This document shows positions 1-8,973 of a stretch of DNA of 64,000 nucleotides, in pieces (the first letter of the stretch is position 1; every line of letters starts with the position of its first letter). A model generated the notes under the pieces. It was not told the DNA's origin, ran no database searches, and worked only from the letters and a program-made list of their open reading frames with translations. The stretch comes from Delftia tsuruhatensis (GTDB lineage Bacteria > Pseudomonadota > Gammaproteobacteria > Burkholderiales > Burkholderiaceae_C), in assembly GCF_903815225.1 (NCBI RefSeq), contig NZ_LR813084.1:1468501-1532500 (forward strand), read 5' to 3'. The position numbers and the translations under genes were made by a program.

Positions 1-1269
1 CATGTTGCGCAGTCCTATGCCGCACTGGCGGTCGCGCTGCACACGGCGCATGTCGAAGCCCCGGCCATCGTCGCTGACCTGCAGCACGGTGCGGCGGCGC
101 TGAAAGTGCAGGCTGACCTCGATGCGTGTCGCCTGCGCGTGGTTTTGCGCGTTCGTCACGGCCTCCTGGGCCACGCGAAACAGCGCCGTGGAGTGGCTGG
201 GGGGCAGGAGGCGGGGCTCGCCACGGCAGCCGAACTGCATGTGCAGGCCGCCTTCGGCGTGCACCTGCTGGCTCATCCATTCCAGTGCCGCAGCCAGTCC
301 CAGGTCATCGAGCAGGGCGGGGCGCAGGCCGTGCGACACGCGCCGTATCTCGACCAGCGCGTGGTTGAGCTGCTCCAGCCCCTGATCCACCATGCGCCGG
401 GCCGTGGCGGGGTCCTGGGTGGCCAGTCTTCTGAGCTGGGCCTGGGCCGTCTCCAGCATGAACTTGGAGGAGACCAGCACCTGGACCACGCCGTCGTGCA
501 GATCGCGCGCCACGCGCGTGCGCTCCTCCTCCTGCGAATGCACCACGCGTTGCGCCAGCCGTTGCAGCTTGGTGCTGGAGACGCGGTGGTCGCTGAGATT
601 GAAGGCCAGGCCCGCGACACCGATGAGCACGATGCACAGCGCCGCAATGGCAAAGATGCGCCAGCGCGTGGCCGCGATATTGGCCTGGGCGCTTTCGTCG
701 ATCTGGCGCAGCGCCTGCTCCACATCGTCCAGGTACAGGCCGGTGCCCAGCGACCAGCCCCATTCGGGCACCGTGGCCACGTAGGCGAGCTTGGCCTCGG
801 TGCGCAGCGAGGACGGCTTTTGCCATTGGTAGCGCACCAGCCCGCCGCCGCCGCGCGCGGCATCCAGGATGATGCGGGCGGGCTCGGCGCCGCCCGGGCT
901 GTTGGGGTCGCACAGGTCCACGCCCGACAGCCCCATCTGGCGCGCGTCCAGCAGCACGCTGCCGTGCTCGTCGTAGACGAAGAAGTAGCCGTCTTCCCCG
1001 AACTGCATGCGCGACAGCGTCTCCAGTGCCTGGCGCTGCTGCTGCGCCAGCGCCTCGCCGCTGGACTTGATGCGCGCCAGCGCGGTGCTCGCCAGCTGCA
1101 CATAGTGGCGCAGCTCCGTCTCCTTGCTGTGCAGGTAGGCGGTTTCCACCAGTTCGCGCTCCTGGCGCGCGAGCTCCAGCGTCTGATGCTGCACGGTCGC
1201 CGCGACCAGGCCCAGTGCGACCAGGATGGCGGCGATCGACAAAAGCGCAAGTTTCAGCGGAAGTTGCAT
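1..1269 (-). CDS. NarL-type sensor histidine kinase with Cache domain (partial, C-terminus off the left edge)
   Basis: The reading frame is open from the ATG at 1269 to the window edge (423 codons, no stop yet). It begins with a membrane segment (residues about 7-25), then a periplasmic region of about 170 residues resembling a single Cache_2 domain (GYFFVYDEHG, then PEWGWSLGTG), and a second membrane segment near 203-224. The dimerisation/phosphoacceptor domain is HisKA_3 type: RVARDLHDG, with the phosphorylated His near residue 258. The ATPase domain shows the N box (QEAVTNAQNHA) and a G box (DDGRGF). Such kinases sense small ligands outside the inner membrane and phosphorylate LuxR/NarL-type regulators, which would be expected just left of the window. 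The ligand cannot be told from the sequence. Confidence 0.88.
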   Translation of the reverse strand, partial: MQLPLKLALLSIAAILVALGLVAATVQHQTLELARQERELVETAYLHSKETELRHYVQLASTALARIKSSGEALAQQQRQALETLSRMQFGEDGYFFVYDEHGSVLLDARQMGLSGVDLCDPNSPGGAEPARIILDAARGGGGLVRYQWQKPSSLRTEAKLAYVATVPEWGWSLGTGLYLDDVEQALRQIDESAQANIAATRWRIFAIAALCIVLIGVAGLAFNLSDHRVSSTKLQRLAQRVVHSQEEERTRVARDLHDGVVQVLVSSKFMLETAQAQLRRLATQDPATARRMVDQGLEQLNHALVEIRRVSHGLRPALLDDLGLAAALEWMSQQVHAEGGLHMQFGCRGEPRLLPPSHSTALFRVAQEAVTNAQNHAQATRIEVSLHFQRRRTVLQVSDDGRGFDMRRVQRDRQCGIGLRNM

Positions 1270-1913
1270 GGGAGCCTGTGTGGGATGCACCGACGCTCTT
1301 GTCGGTCCTGCGCCTGACCCTTGTCAACAGGGGTTGCGCGTATCGCGTGGGGCGCGGTCCCGGATCTTGCGAATGGCAGGCGCGTTACCCCTCCCAGTTC
1401 CAGATCGTGTGCATATTCCCGTGAATCAGCATGCGGGAGCGACGATATTGAATATCCCATGATTGAGCAATGCATTGAATTATTCATCGCGCACGAAAGA
1501 ATATCCGATCAGTGCGCGGAAGTGGATATGCATTTTCTTGGTGCAATGTCCCCATCTTGGGGTTCTGGATAATCAATCTGCCGTATTGTGGTGCGCCATA
1601 CCTCTGCGGTCCTAAGTGTTCGGCTGCATGGAGCAGAATCCATGCCAAGTCATTGTTTTCAAAGAGAGTGTTTGCACTGCGTAGCACTGCGCAGGCCGGT
1701 CTGCGTAGTGGTGCGTAGGGGAAAATTGATTATCGAATGCCTGCCATCCCTGCCTAGAATTTCTCCATGAAACAACGAGTTTGAATCATTTTGTATCAAT
1801 GGTTCGTGCCACCTTCGATGTTTTTTGAAGGTGACCAGGTGTTTCTGGAATGCCGATGTGGCCCTGTGGTGCACGGCAAATGAAATCCGGCTTTTTAACA
1901 GGAGGGCAATGCC
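1270..1913. other. 644-bp lower-GC intergenic region between divergent genes
   Basis: No convincing gene is seen; the short open frames lack ribosome sites and family resemblance. The stretch is visibly poorer in GC than its surroundings, especially 1400-1850. It contains a perfect 13-bp palindrome GATATTGAATATC (1444-1456), TGAATTATTCA (1476-1486), three copies of (C/G)TGCGTAG at 1677, 1701 and 1711, a TAGAAT -10-like hexamer (1755-1760) without a good -35, and a 7-bp hairpin CACCTTC/GAAGGTG (1810-1816 with 1827-1833) about 80 bp before the next gene. It presumably carries divergent promoters and regulator sites. Confidence 0.5.
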
Positions 1914-2384
1914 ATGGATATTCGTTCGAACAAGGGGCGCGCGGCGCTGGCGTGCGCGGTGGCCGTGATGGCGGCGGCGCTGGCGGGCTGTGCGGCGCCG
2001 AACAGGCGCGAGGTGCTGTCCACCACGCAGATCTACCCGGCCATAGGCCCCTATTCGCAGATGGTGGCGCATGGCAACACCCTCTATTTCTCGGGCGTGC
2101 TGCCGCTGAACGCCCAGGGCACGGCCATCCAGGGCACGACCATCGAGGAGCAGACCCGCGCGGTGCTGGACCACATCGGCGCCAAGCTCAAGTCCCAGGG
2201 GCTGTCCTACGAGGACGTGTTGTCGACCTCGGTCTTCATGAAGGACCTCAACGAGTTCGCGGCCATGAACAAGGTCTATGGCGAGTACTTCAAGACCGGT
2301 GCGCCGGCACGGGCCACCGTGGAAGTCGCGCGTCTGCCGCGCGACGTGAAGATCGAGATCTCGGCCATCGTCGGCCGCCGCTGA
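1914..2384 (+). CDS. Exported RidA-family (YjgF/YER057c/UK114) lipoprotein
   Basis: 156 residues. RidA proteins hydrolyse reactive enamine/imine intermediates released by PLP-dependent enzymes. The C-terminal 125 residues are a full RidA domain (PYSQMVAHGNTLYFSG near the start; the conserved substrate-binding Arg is R133 in PARATVEV). Unusually, it is preceded by a signal peptide with a lipobox, AALAGC, giving a lipidated Cys26; residue +2 is Ala, so outer-membrane sorting is expected. Canonical RidA is cytosolic. The start is fixed by AGGAGG at 1900-1905. It lies 18 bp upstream of an exported PLP-fold enzyme, so the two are probably co-transcribed and act together in the periplasm. Enzyme activity is inferred from the family. 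Confidence 0.85.
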   Translation: MDIRSNKGRAALACAVAVMAAALAGCAAPNRREVLSTTQIYPAIGPYSQMVAHGNTLYFSGVLPLNAQGTAIQGTTIEEQTRAVLDHIGAKLKSQGLSYEDVLSTSVFMKDLNEFAAMNKVYGEYFKTGAPARATVEVARLPRDVKIEISAIVGRR

Positions 2385-2402
2385 CATCCAGGAGGACACC
2401 CC

Positions 2403-3878
2403 ATGAACGGCATCCATTGCGACACCACGGCATCCTCCGCACCGGCCCGCGCCGGGCTCGAGTCGGGCTATCCGCAGCGCTGGACCTCCAAGCGCCGGGA
2501 CTTTCTGCGCATGCTGGGCTACGGCACCGGCGCGGCCACGCTGGGGCCGCTGCTGGCGGCCTGCGGCAGCGGCAATGCGCAGACCTCGGCCGCCGCGCTG
2601 CGCGAGCAACTGATGCGCGACGAGGCCTTCTGGACGGATGTGCAGAACATGTTCATCCTCAAGCCCGAGAAGACCTACATGAACATCGGCACGGCCGGCT
2701 CCATGCCCAAGCTGGTGCTGGAGGTGTTCGACACGAAGAACCGCGAGAAGGCGGCCGATTCGGGCAATGGCTACAGCAACCTGCTGGACCTGCGCAAGCA
2801 GGTGGCTCCGGGCTTCGGCGTGGATGCCGACGAGCTGGCGTTCTCGGCCAACACCTCGTCGGGCATGTGCCACGCCATCCTGGGCATCGACTGGCAGCGC
2901 GGCGACGTGGTGGTGACCACCAACCATGAGCATGGCGGCGGCGACACGCCCTTGAAGATCGCCCAGGACCGCTACGGCATCGAAGTCTCGCGCATCGCGC
3001 TGCCAGTGGGCAACAACCAGACGGCAGCCACCTATGTGAACCTGTTCGACGAGCGCATCCGCGCGCTCAAGGCCCAGGGCAAGCGCGTGCGCGCCATGAT
3101 GTGGTCCTCGCCCACCTACAAGACCGGCACCATGCTGCCCATCGCCGACCTCATGACCGTGGTCAAGGCGCACGGCCTGATCAGCATCGTGGACGGCGCC
3201 CACCTGCCGGGCATGATGGCCTACAACTACGCCGAGCTGGGCATGGACTTCATGTCGGGCGCAGGCCACAAGTGGCAGTGCGGTCCGGGCTCGACGGGCA
3301 TCCTCATCATCCGCAACAAGATCCGCGCCTCCAACCCGCTGCCGCTGCCCAAGTGGTACCCGGTGCACACCAGCGCCTACCCCGCGCTGGAACGCACGAC
3401 CACGGCCAAGGAGACCTTCGACGTGGCGGCTTCGGTCACTGCCTGCGGCAGCGTTCACACGCCCATGTTCCAGGCGCTGGTGCAGGCCTGTACCCAGTGG
3501 GACGGCATCGGCCGCAAGAAGATCGAGACCTATGACCTCACGCTGTCGTCCTACCTGAAGGAGAAGATCGTGGAGCGCTGGGGCGTGGACTCGCTGTACT
3601 CGCCCAAGGACGATCCCAAGCTGCTGTCGGCGCTGACCTGCTTCAACCCGTTCCAGAACAAGGACGACGTGATGAACGGGAGCAAGTCATCGACCTTCGT
3701 GGCGCGCATGCTCAGCGACTATCCGCAGGGCTTCGTGATCCGCAACTCCAACTTCCCCGTCATCGGTGCGCCGGCCGACCACTATGGCGTGCGCGTCTCC
3801 ACCCACCTGTGGCACGACGCGCGCGACATCGATCTGCTGGTGGATGCGATGTGGGACCTGTCTAGAAAAATGGCGTGA
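2403..3878 (+). CDS. Exported class V aminotransferase-fold PLP enzyme with Tat lipoprotein signal
   Basis: 491 residues. After an N-terminal extension of about 29 residues comes a twin-arginine motif (KRRDFLRML, Arg31-Arg32), a hydrophobic stretch and a lipobox LLAAC (Cys54), so the protein should fold with PLP in the cytoplasm and leave by Tat as a lipoprotein. The remainder is an aminotransferase class V / cysteine desulfurase / isopenicillin-N-epimerase-like fold: the cofactor Asp-His patch IVDGAHLPG and the PLP Lys in GAGHKWQCG (K290). Ribosome site AGGAGG precedes the ATG. The substrate is unknown; class V members include desulfurases, lyases and epimerases. Its partner is the RidA lipoprotein 18 bp upstream. 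Family assignment is secure, reaction is not. Confidence 0.85.
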   Translation: MNGIHCDTTASSAPARAGLESGYPQRWTSKRRDFLRMLGYGTGAATLGPLLAACGSGNAQTSAAALREQLMRDEAFWTDVQNMFILKPEKTYMNIGTAGSMPKLVLEVFDTKNREKAADSGNGYSNLLDLRKQVAPGFGVDADELAFSANTSSGMCHAILGIDWQRGDVVVTTNHEHGGGDTPLKIAQDRYGIEVSRIALPVGNNQTAATYVNLFDERIRALKAQGKRVRAMMWSSPTYKTGTMLPIADLMTVVKAHGLISIVDGAHLPGMMAYNYAELGMDFMSGAGHKWQCGPGSTGILIIRNKIRASNPLPLPKWYPVHTSAYPALERTTTAKETFDVAASVTACGSVHTPMFQALVQACTQWDGIGRKKIETYDLTLSSYLKEKIVERWGVDSLYSPKDDPKLLSALTCFNPFQNKDDVMNGSKSSTFVARMLSDYPQGFVIRNSNFPVIGAPADHYGVRVSTHLWHDARDIDLLVDAMWDLSRKMA

Positions 3879-3990
3879 CCCCCTGAGGCGCTGACGAGCC
3901 TTCCCCCTTCTCGCTTCGCGGAGGGGGACGACACCCTCGGTGCGGGGCGGCCCTTCCTCGGTGTCCCTGAGACGGGCCGCGCCTGTTTCA
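3879..3990. repeat. Comamonadaceae-type intergenic palindromic repeat element
   Basis: Directly after the stop codon lies a stretch beginning CCCCCTGAGGCGCT, with a hairpin (CCCCCTT, loop, GGAGGGGG at about 3904-3927) and the tail GACGACACCCTCGGTGCGGGG leading to GGGCCGCGCC. I recall near-identical dispersed copies between genes of Delftia, Comamonas and Acidovorax; that is recollection, not a search. Only one copy is seen in this window. It sits between two convergent genes and its hairpin could end transcription from both sides, although there is no T run. Confidence 0.5.
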
Positions 3991-4020
3991 AGCCTTGCGC
4001 TCTCTGGCGCGGTCAGGGCA

Positions 4021-4782
4021 TCAGCCCGGCTGGCTTTCGTCGCGGATGGCGGCGCGGACCTGGGGGAGCTGGCGGCGGGAGACCATGAGCAGTTCGGGGA
4101 TGCCGTGCAGGCGCAGGGCCCAGCCTTCGCCTTCGGCGGGGTCGTCGTGGCGCTCCAGGCTGCGCAGGGCATTGCGGGCCACCAGGGCGTTGCGGTGCAC
4201 GCGCAGCAGGTGGTCGGCGTGGCGGGCTTCCAGTTCGGCCAGGGCACCGTCCAGGATGTAGCTGCGGCCCACGGTGCGCACGGTCACGTATTTCTGCTCT
4301 GCCTTGAGGTAGAGCACCTCGGACAGAGGCAGCCGCACGGTGGCGCCGCGGTCCTGTATCAGCAGCACGGGGCTGCTGTCGCGCTCCGCCGTCTGGAGGG
4401 CGGTCGTGCGCGCGGCCTTGGCCAGGGCCTGCTGCAGGCGTTCGCGGCGCACGGGCTTGGTCAGGTAGTCGGCAGCGTCCAGGTCGAAGGCATCAACGGC
4501 ATGGCCGGCGTGGGCCGTGACGAAGACCACGGCAGGCGGCTGTGGCAGGCGGCGCAGCGCATGGGCCAGGGACAGGCCGTCCTGGCCCGGCATGTGGATG
4601 TCCAGCAGCGCCAGTTCCACGGCACGCGGCCCTGGCGCCTGCAGTACCGCCATGGCCTCGCGTGCATCGGCGGCTTCGCTGATCAGGTGCGGACCGGTAC
4701 CCGTGCAGGCCTGCACGTCGGCCAGCAGGGTGCGGATGCGGGCGCGTGCCAGGGCTTCGTCGTCAACGATCAGGATGTGCAT
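4021..4782 (-). CDS. algR: LytTR-family response regulator, AlgR-like
   Basis: 253 residues. The N-terminal receiver domain has the acidic pocket (VDDE, residues 7-10), phosphoacceptor Asp61 (LALLDIHMPG), a Thr/Ala switch (FVTAHA) and Lys109 (DYLTKP). Residues about 145-245 form a LytTR DNA-binding domain (VLYLKAEQKYVTVRT, LLRVHRNALVARNAL). Its start overlaps the end of the sensor-kinase gene by 20 bp, so the pair is translationally coupled. The pair is divergent from argH, the same arrangement as fimS/algZ-algR and argH in Pseudomonas, which supports the AlgR name. Target genes cannot be read from the sequence; in Pseudomonas AlgR controls alginate and type IV pili. Confidence 0.85.
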   Translation of the reverse strand: MHILIVDDEALARARIRTLLADVQACTGTGPHLISEAADAREAMAVLQAPGPRAVELALLDIHMPGQDGLSLAHALRRLPQPPAVVFVTAHAGHAVDAFDLDAADYLTKPVRRERLQQALAKAARTTALQTAERDSSPVLLIQDRGATVRLPLSEVLYLKAEQKYVTVRTVGRSYILDGALAELEARHADHLLRVHRNALVARNALRSLERHDDPAEGEGWALRLHGIPELLMVSRRQLPQVRAAIRDESQPG

Positions 4783-5902
4783 GGTTCTTCTTCGATGGGG
4801 CGGCCGGGGCTCGGCGCCCTGCGGGCACGGCCAGCGGAAGGCTGATGCGCACCACGAAATGGCCCTGGAGCGTGCGGGCCTTCAGATGCGCCTGCAGGTC
4901 ATGCAGCAGCGACAGCCGGGCCCGCACATTGGCCAGTGCCATGCCGTGGCCGCGCGTGGACGCAGCGTGCACGACATCGGTCGGCAGGGTGTTGGTGATG
5001 CGCACCTCGACCTGGTCGCCACGGCGCTCGGTGCGCACCTGCAGCTTGCCACCGCGCGCGCTGGGCTCCACGCCATGGCGTATGGCGTTTTCCACGAGTG
5101 GCTGCAGCAGCAGCGGAGGCAACAGGGCGCCGTGGGCGCCGGGATCCAGCTGCCATTGCACCTGCAGCCGCTCGCCGAAGCGCACCTGCTCTATGGCCAG
5201 GTAGCGCTGGGCCAGTTCGATCTCCTCGGCCAGGGTCGTCGTGCTGTGGGGCTCGGCCAGCGCGTAGCGGAACAGGTCGCTGAGGTCCTCCAGCAGGGCC
5301 TCGGCCTTGGCCGGCTCGGCGCGCACCAGGGCAATGGCGCTGTTGAGCGTGTTGAACAGGAAGTGCGGGCGGATGCGGGACTGCAGCTCGGCCAGGCGGG
5401 CCTGGGTATAGGCCGGGGCATGGCCGCGCGCGCGCAGCACCAGGGCCGCCACCAGCACGGCCGCCAGCAGGCCGCCCGCCGTGGCGCTGGCCAGCCAGGG
5501 CGCGCCGCCGCCGCCGGCCCATTGCAGCATGGCGCAGGCATAGAGCCCGGCGCCCATGCCCAGCAGCACGCCGGCCGCGTACTGGCCGGCGGCAGGCAGG
5601 CGCTGCAGCGGGTGCTTGAGCAGGCAGGCCACCACCAGCCAGACCAGGGTGCCGGGCAAGCTGGCACCGGTCAGCAGGGCCATCTGCTCCAGCCATTGCA
5701 GGGGCGAGTCGGCGCCGAACATGGCGGCCGAGGCCACCACGGCCTGCACGAAGAGCACGGCGCGCAGCACCACGCCGACGTTGCAGGCGTCGAAGACGAG
5801 CGCCGCGGGCGCAGAAGCTGCAGGGGGCGGTGGCTGGGTGGACAAGATCGTTTCGGCTGGATGACGGGCGGGGCAGGGGCCGCCTGCCGGGATTATGGCC
5901 AT
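4763..5902 (-). CDS. algZ: Membrane sensor histidine kinase of the LytS/AlgZ (His_kinase) family
   Basis: About 379 residues if translated from the ATG at 5902 (MAIIPAGG). The frame is open further upstream but would then run into argH; a TTG 19 codons downstream is another possible start. The N-terminal half has four to five hydrophobic segments. The kinase part carries the His_kinase phosphoacceptor motif [12 protein letters not shown] (His near residue 180), the N box [10 protein letters not shown] (Asn near 272) and a G box [13 protein letters not shown]. This family lacks the classic HisKA domain and pairs with LytTR regulators, as here with the overlapping downstream gene. No extracytoplasmic sensing domain is evident, so the signal is probably sensed within the membrane. 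Confidence 0.83.
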   Translation of the reverse strand: MAIIPAGGPCPARHPAETILSTQPPPPAASAPAALVFDACNVGVVLRAVLFVQAVVASAAMFGADSPLQWLEQMALLTGASLPGTLVWLVVACLLKHPLQRLPAAGQYAAGVLLGMGAGLYACAMLQWAGGGGAPWLASATAGGLLAAVLVAALVLRARGHAPAYTQARLAELQSRIRPHFLFNTLNSAIALVRAEPAKAEALLEDLSDLFRYALAEPHSTTTLAEEIELAQRYLAIEQVRFGERLQVQWQLDPGAHGALLPPLLLQPLVENAIRHGVEPSARGGKLQVRTERRGDQVEVRITNTLPTDVVHAASTRGHGMALANVRARLSLLHDLQAHLKARTLQGHFVVRISLPLAVPAGRRAPAAPSKKNHAHPDR

Positions 5903-5965
5903 GGCGGCGCGGCCTGCACAGCGGCGGCCGAGGCCCCTGCCCGGGCGGGGTGCGGCCCAGGTCGA

Positions 5966-5971
5966 TAGAAT
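5966..5971 (+). promoter_or_regulatory. Possible -10 element for argH
   Basis: TAGAAT in GATAGAATCTTCGC, about 65 bp before the argH start; this hexamer is a common -10 in betaproteobacteria. No good -35 is seen at 16-18 bp, so the call is tentative. Confidence 0.35.
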
Positions 5972-6036
5972 CTTCGCTTCCTGCCTGCGCCGGGGGGCGA
6001 TGCCGCCCGCCGCCTTATCGAAGATCGCGTCCTCAC

Positions 6037-7506
<1,470 letters not shown>

Positions 7507-7531
7507 TCCCCTCGAACGCGGAGCCACGCCC

Positions 7532-8530
7532 ATGACATCCTCCCGCCGCCAACTGCTGACCGAGGCGCTGCGCGCGGCCGGCGCAGTGACCGCCGTTGCT
7601 GCCTCGTCGGCCCTGGCTCCGCTGGCCTGGGCACAGCCGGGACAGGCCATCCGCATCCTGGTGGGCTTTCCGCCGGGCGGCGGCACGGACGCCATCGCGC
7701 GCCTGCTGGCCGACCGGCTCAAGGACGTGCTGGGCACCACGGTGCTGGTGGACAACCGTCCCGGCGCGGGCGGCCAGATCGCAGCGCAGCAGCTCAAGGC
7801 AGCCGCGGCCGACGGGCACACGCTGTTCCTCACGCACGACCACACCATCTCCATCCTCCCCCAGGTGGTGAAGAAGCCGGGTTTCGACCCTGGCCATGAC
7901 TTCGTTCCCGTGGCCGGCTTTGCCACCTTCGTGAACGCGCTGGCGGTCTCCGCCAACACGCCGGCGCGCAACCTGGCCGAGTATGTGGAGTGGGTGCGCC
8001 AGGGCGCAAGGCGGGGCAGCATCGGCATTCCCGCGCCCGCGTCCACGCCGGAATTCCTGGTCAGGCTGCTGGGCGAGCACTACAGGCTGGATCTGGTGGC
8101 CGCGCCCTACCGGGGCAGCGCGCCCATGCTGGCCGACATGCTGGGCAACCAGATTCCGGCCGGCATCGCCTCGGTGCAGGACTTCATGGAAAACCACAAG
8201 GCCGGCAAGCTGCGCGTGATCGGCGTGCTGGGCACGCGTCGCCAGGCCACCATGCCCGAAGTGCCCACGCTGGCCGAGCAGGGCGTCAAGGGCTTCGAGG
8301 ACACGCCCTACTACGGCATCTACGCGCCGCGCGGCACGCCCCAGGCCTTCATCGACCGCTTCTCCGCCGCCGTGGCTACCGTGCTCAAACAGCCCGATGT
8401 GCACGAGCAGCTCACCGCCCTGGGCCTGACCGTGGGCCACATGCCGCCCGCACGGCTGGCCGAGCGCGAGCAGGCCTATACCCAGGTCTGGAAACGCATC
8501 ATCCAGACCAGCGGCTTCCAGCCACAGTAA
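7532..8530 (+). CDS. Bug-family (TctC-type) periplasmic solute-binding protein
   Basis: 332 residues. Bug proteins are periplasmic receptors associated with tripartite tricarboxylate transporters and are greatly expanded in Burkholderiales. The N-terminus is a Tat-like leader (SSRRQLLTEALRAAG, ending ALAPLAWAQ). The mature protein opens with the family hallmark IRILVGFPPGGGTD, followed by VDNRPGAGG and later PEVPTLAEQG and YYGIYAPRGTP. No TctA/TctB membrane subunits are nearby, so it is a solitary receptor, as is common in this group. It follows argH closely, but a functional link is not evident. The ligand is unknown. Confidence 0.9.
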   Translation: MTSSRRQLLTEALRAAGAVTAVAASSALAPLAWAQPGQAIRILVGFPPGGGTDAIARLLADRLKDVLGTTVLVDNRPGAGGQIAAQQLKAAAADGHTLFLTHDHTISILPQVVKKPGFDPGHDFVPVAGFATFVNALAVSANTPARNLAEYVEWVRQGARRGSIGIPAPASTPEFLVRLLGEHYRLDLVAAPYRGSAPMLADMLGNQIPAGIASVQDFMENHKAGKLRVIGVLGTRRQATMPEVPTLAEQGVKGFEDTPYYGIYAPRGTPQAFIDRFSAAVATVLKQPDVHEQLTALGLTVGHMPPARLAEREQAYTQVWKRIIQTSGFQPQ

Positions 8531-8973
8531 GACATGCGGACTGCGGGGCGACAGCCCCTGTGGCCGGCAACAAGCGCTGTGTTTTGGTACGGCCATCGCC
8601 GAAGCTGGCCTGCATAGCGGCTGGAGTGAATCCTTGTGAGCGGACATATATGACGCGTTGATGCGCCGATGTCTTACAGATGGATACACCGCAGACGCGG
8701 TTCCGGGCACCCGCAGCAGGGCCTGCAGCGGATGCGGGCCGGTATCATCCCGCGCAGTGGTTTTCAGCCGCAGCGGATGCGGCCCTGCATTCGGTGCATG
8801 CGGGCGACAGGCCAGCGCCTTGTTCCAGCCCTTGCCGCCGAGCCCTGCCAGCAGCGCAGGGTTTTTCCATTTGCATTGGCAGCGTGTCATGCGGGCAGCT
8901 CGCATCGCAGTGCTGAAATCCTGCTCATTCCAAGAAAACAGCGGGCCATCTGAGCCCGACAGAAGGGATTGCC
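8531..8973. other. 443-bp intergenic region with an isolated terminator
   Basis: No recognisable gene. The region contains a short GGGGC/GCCCC hairpin (about 8545-8558), an AT-richer patch around 8630-8665 and an intrinsic terminator at 8843-8866 (listed separately). Either the terminator closes a long 3' untranslated region of the Bug gene or it ends a small RNA or leader made within the gap. No clear promoter was found. Confidence 0.4.
8843..8866 (+). terminator. Rho-independent terminator upstream of the macroglobulin gene
   Basis: Stem CCCTGC (8843-8848) pairs with GCAGGG (8856-8861) across a 7-nt loop, followed immediately by TTTTT (8862-8866). It lies about 310 bp after the Bug gene and 107 bp before the next start. 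Confidence 0.6.

Noticed and set aside
1659..3458. 599-codon open frame on the minus strand
   Set aside because: Antisense to the RidA and PLP-enzyme genes, both of which have ribosome sites and clear domains.
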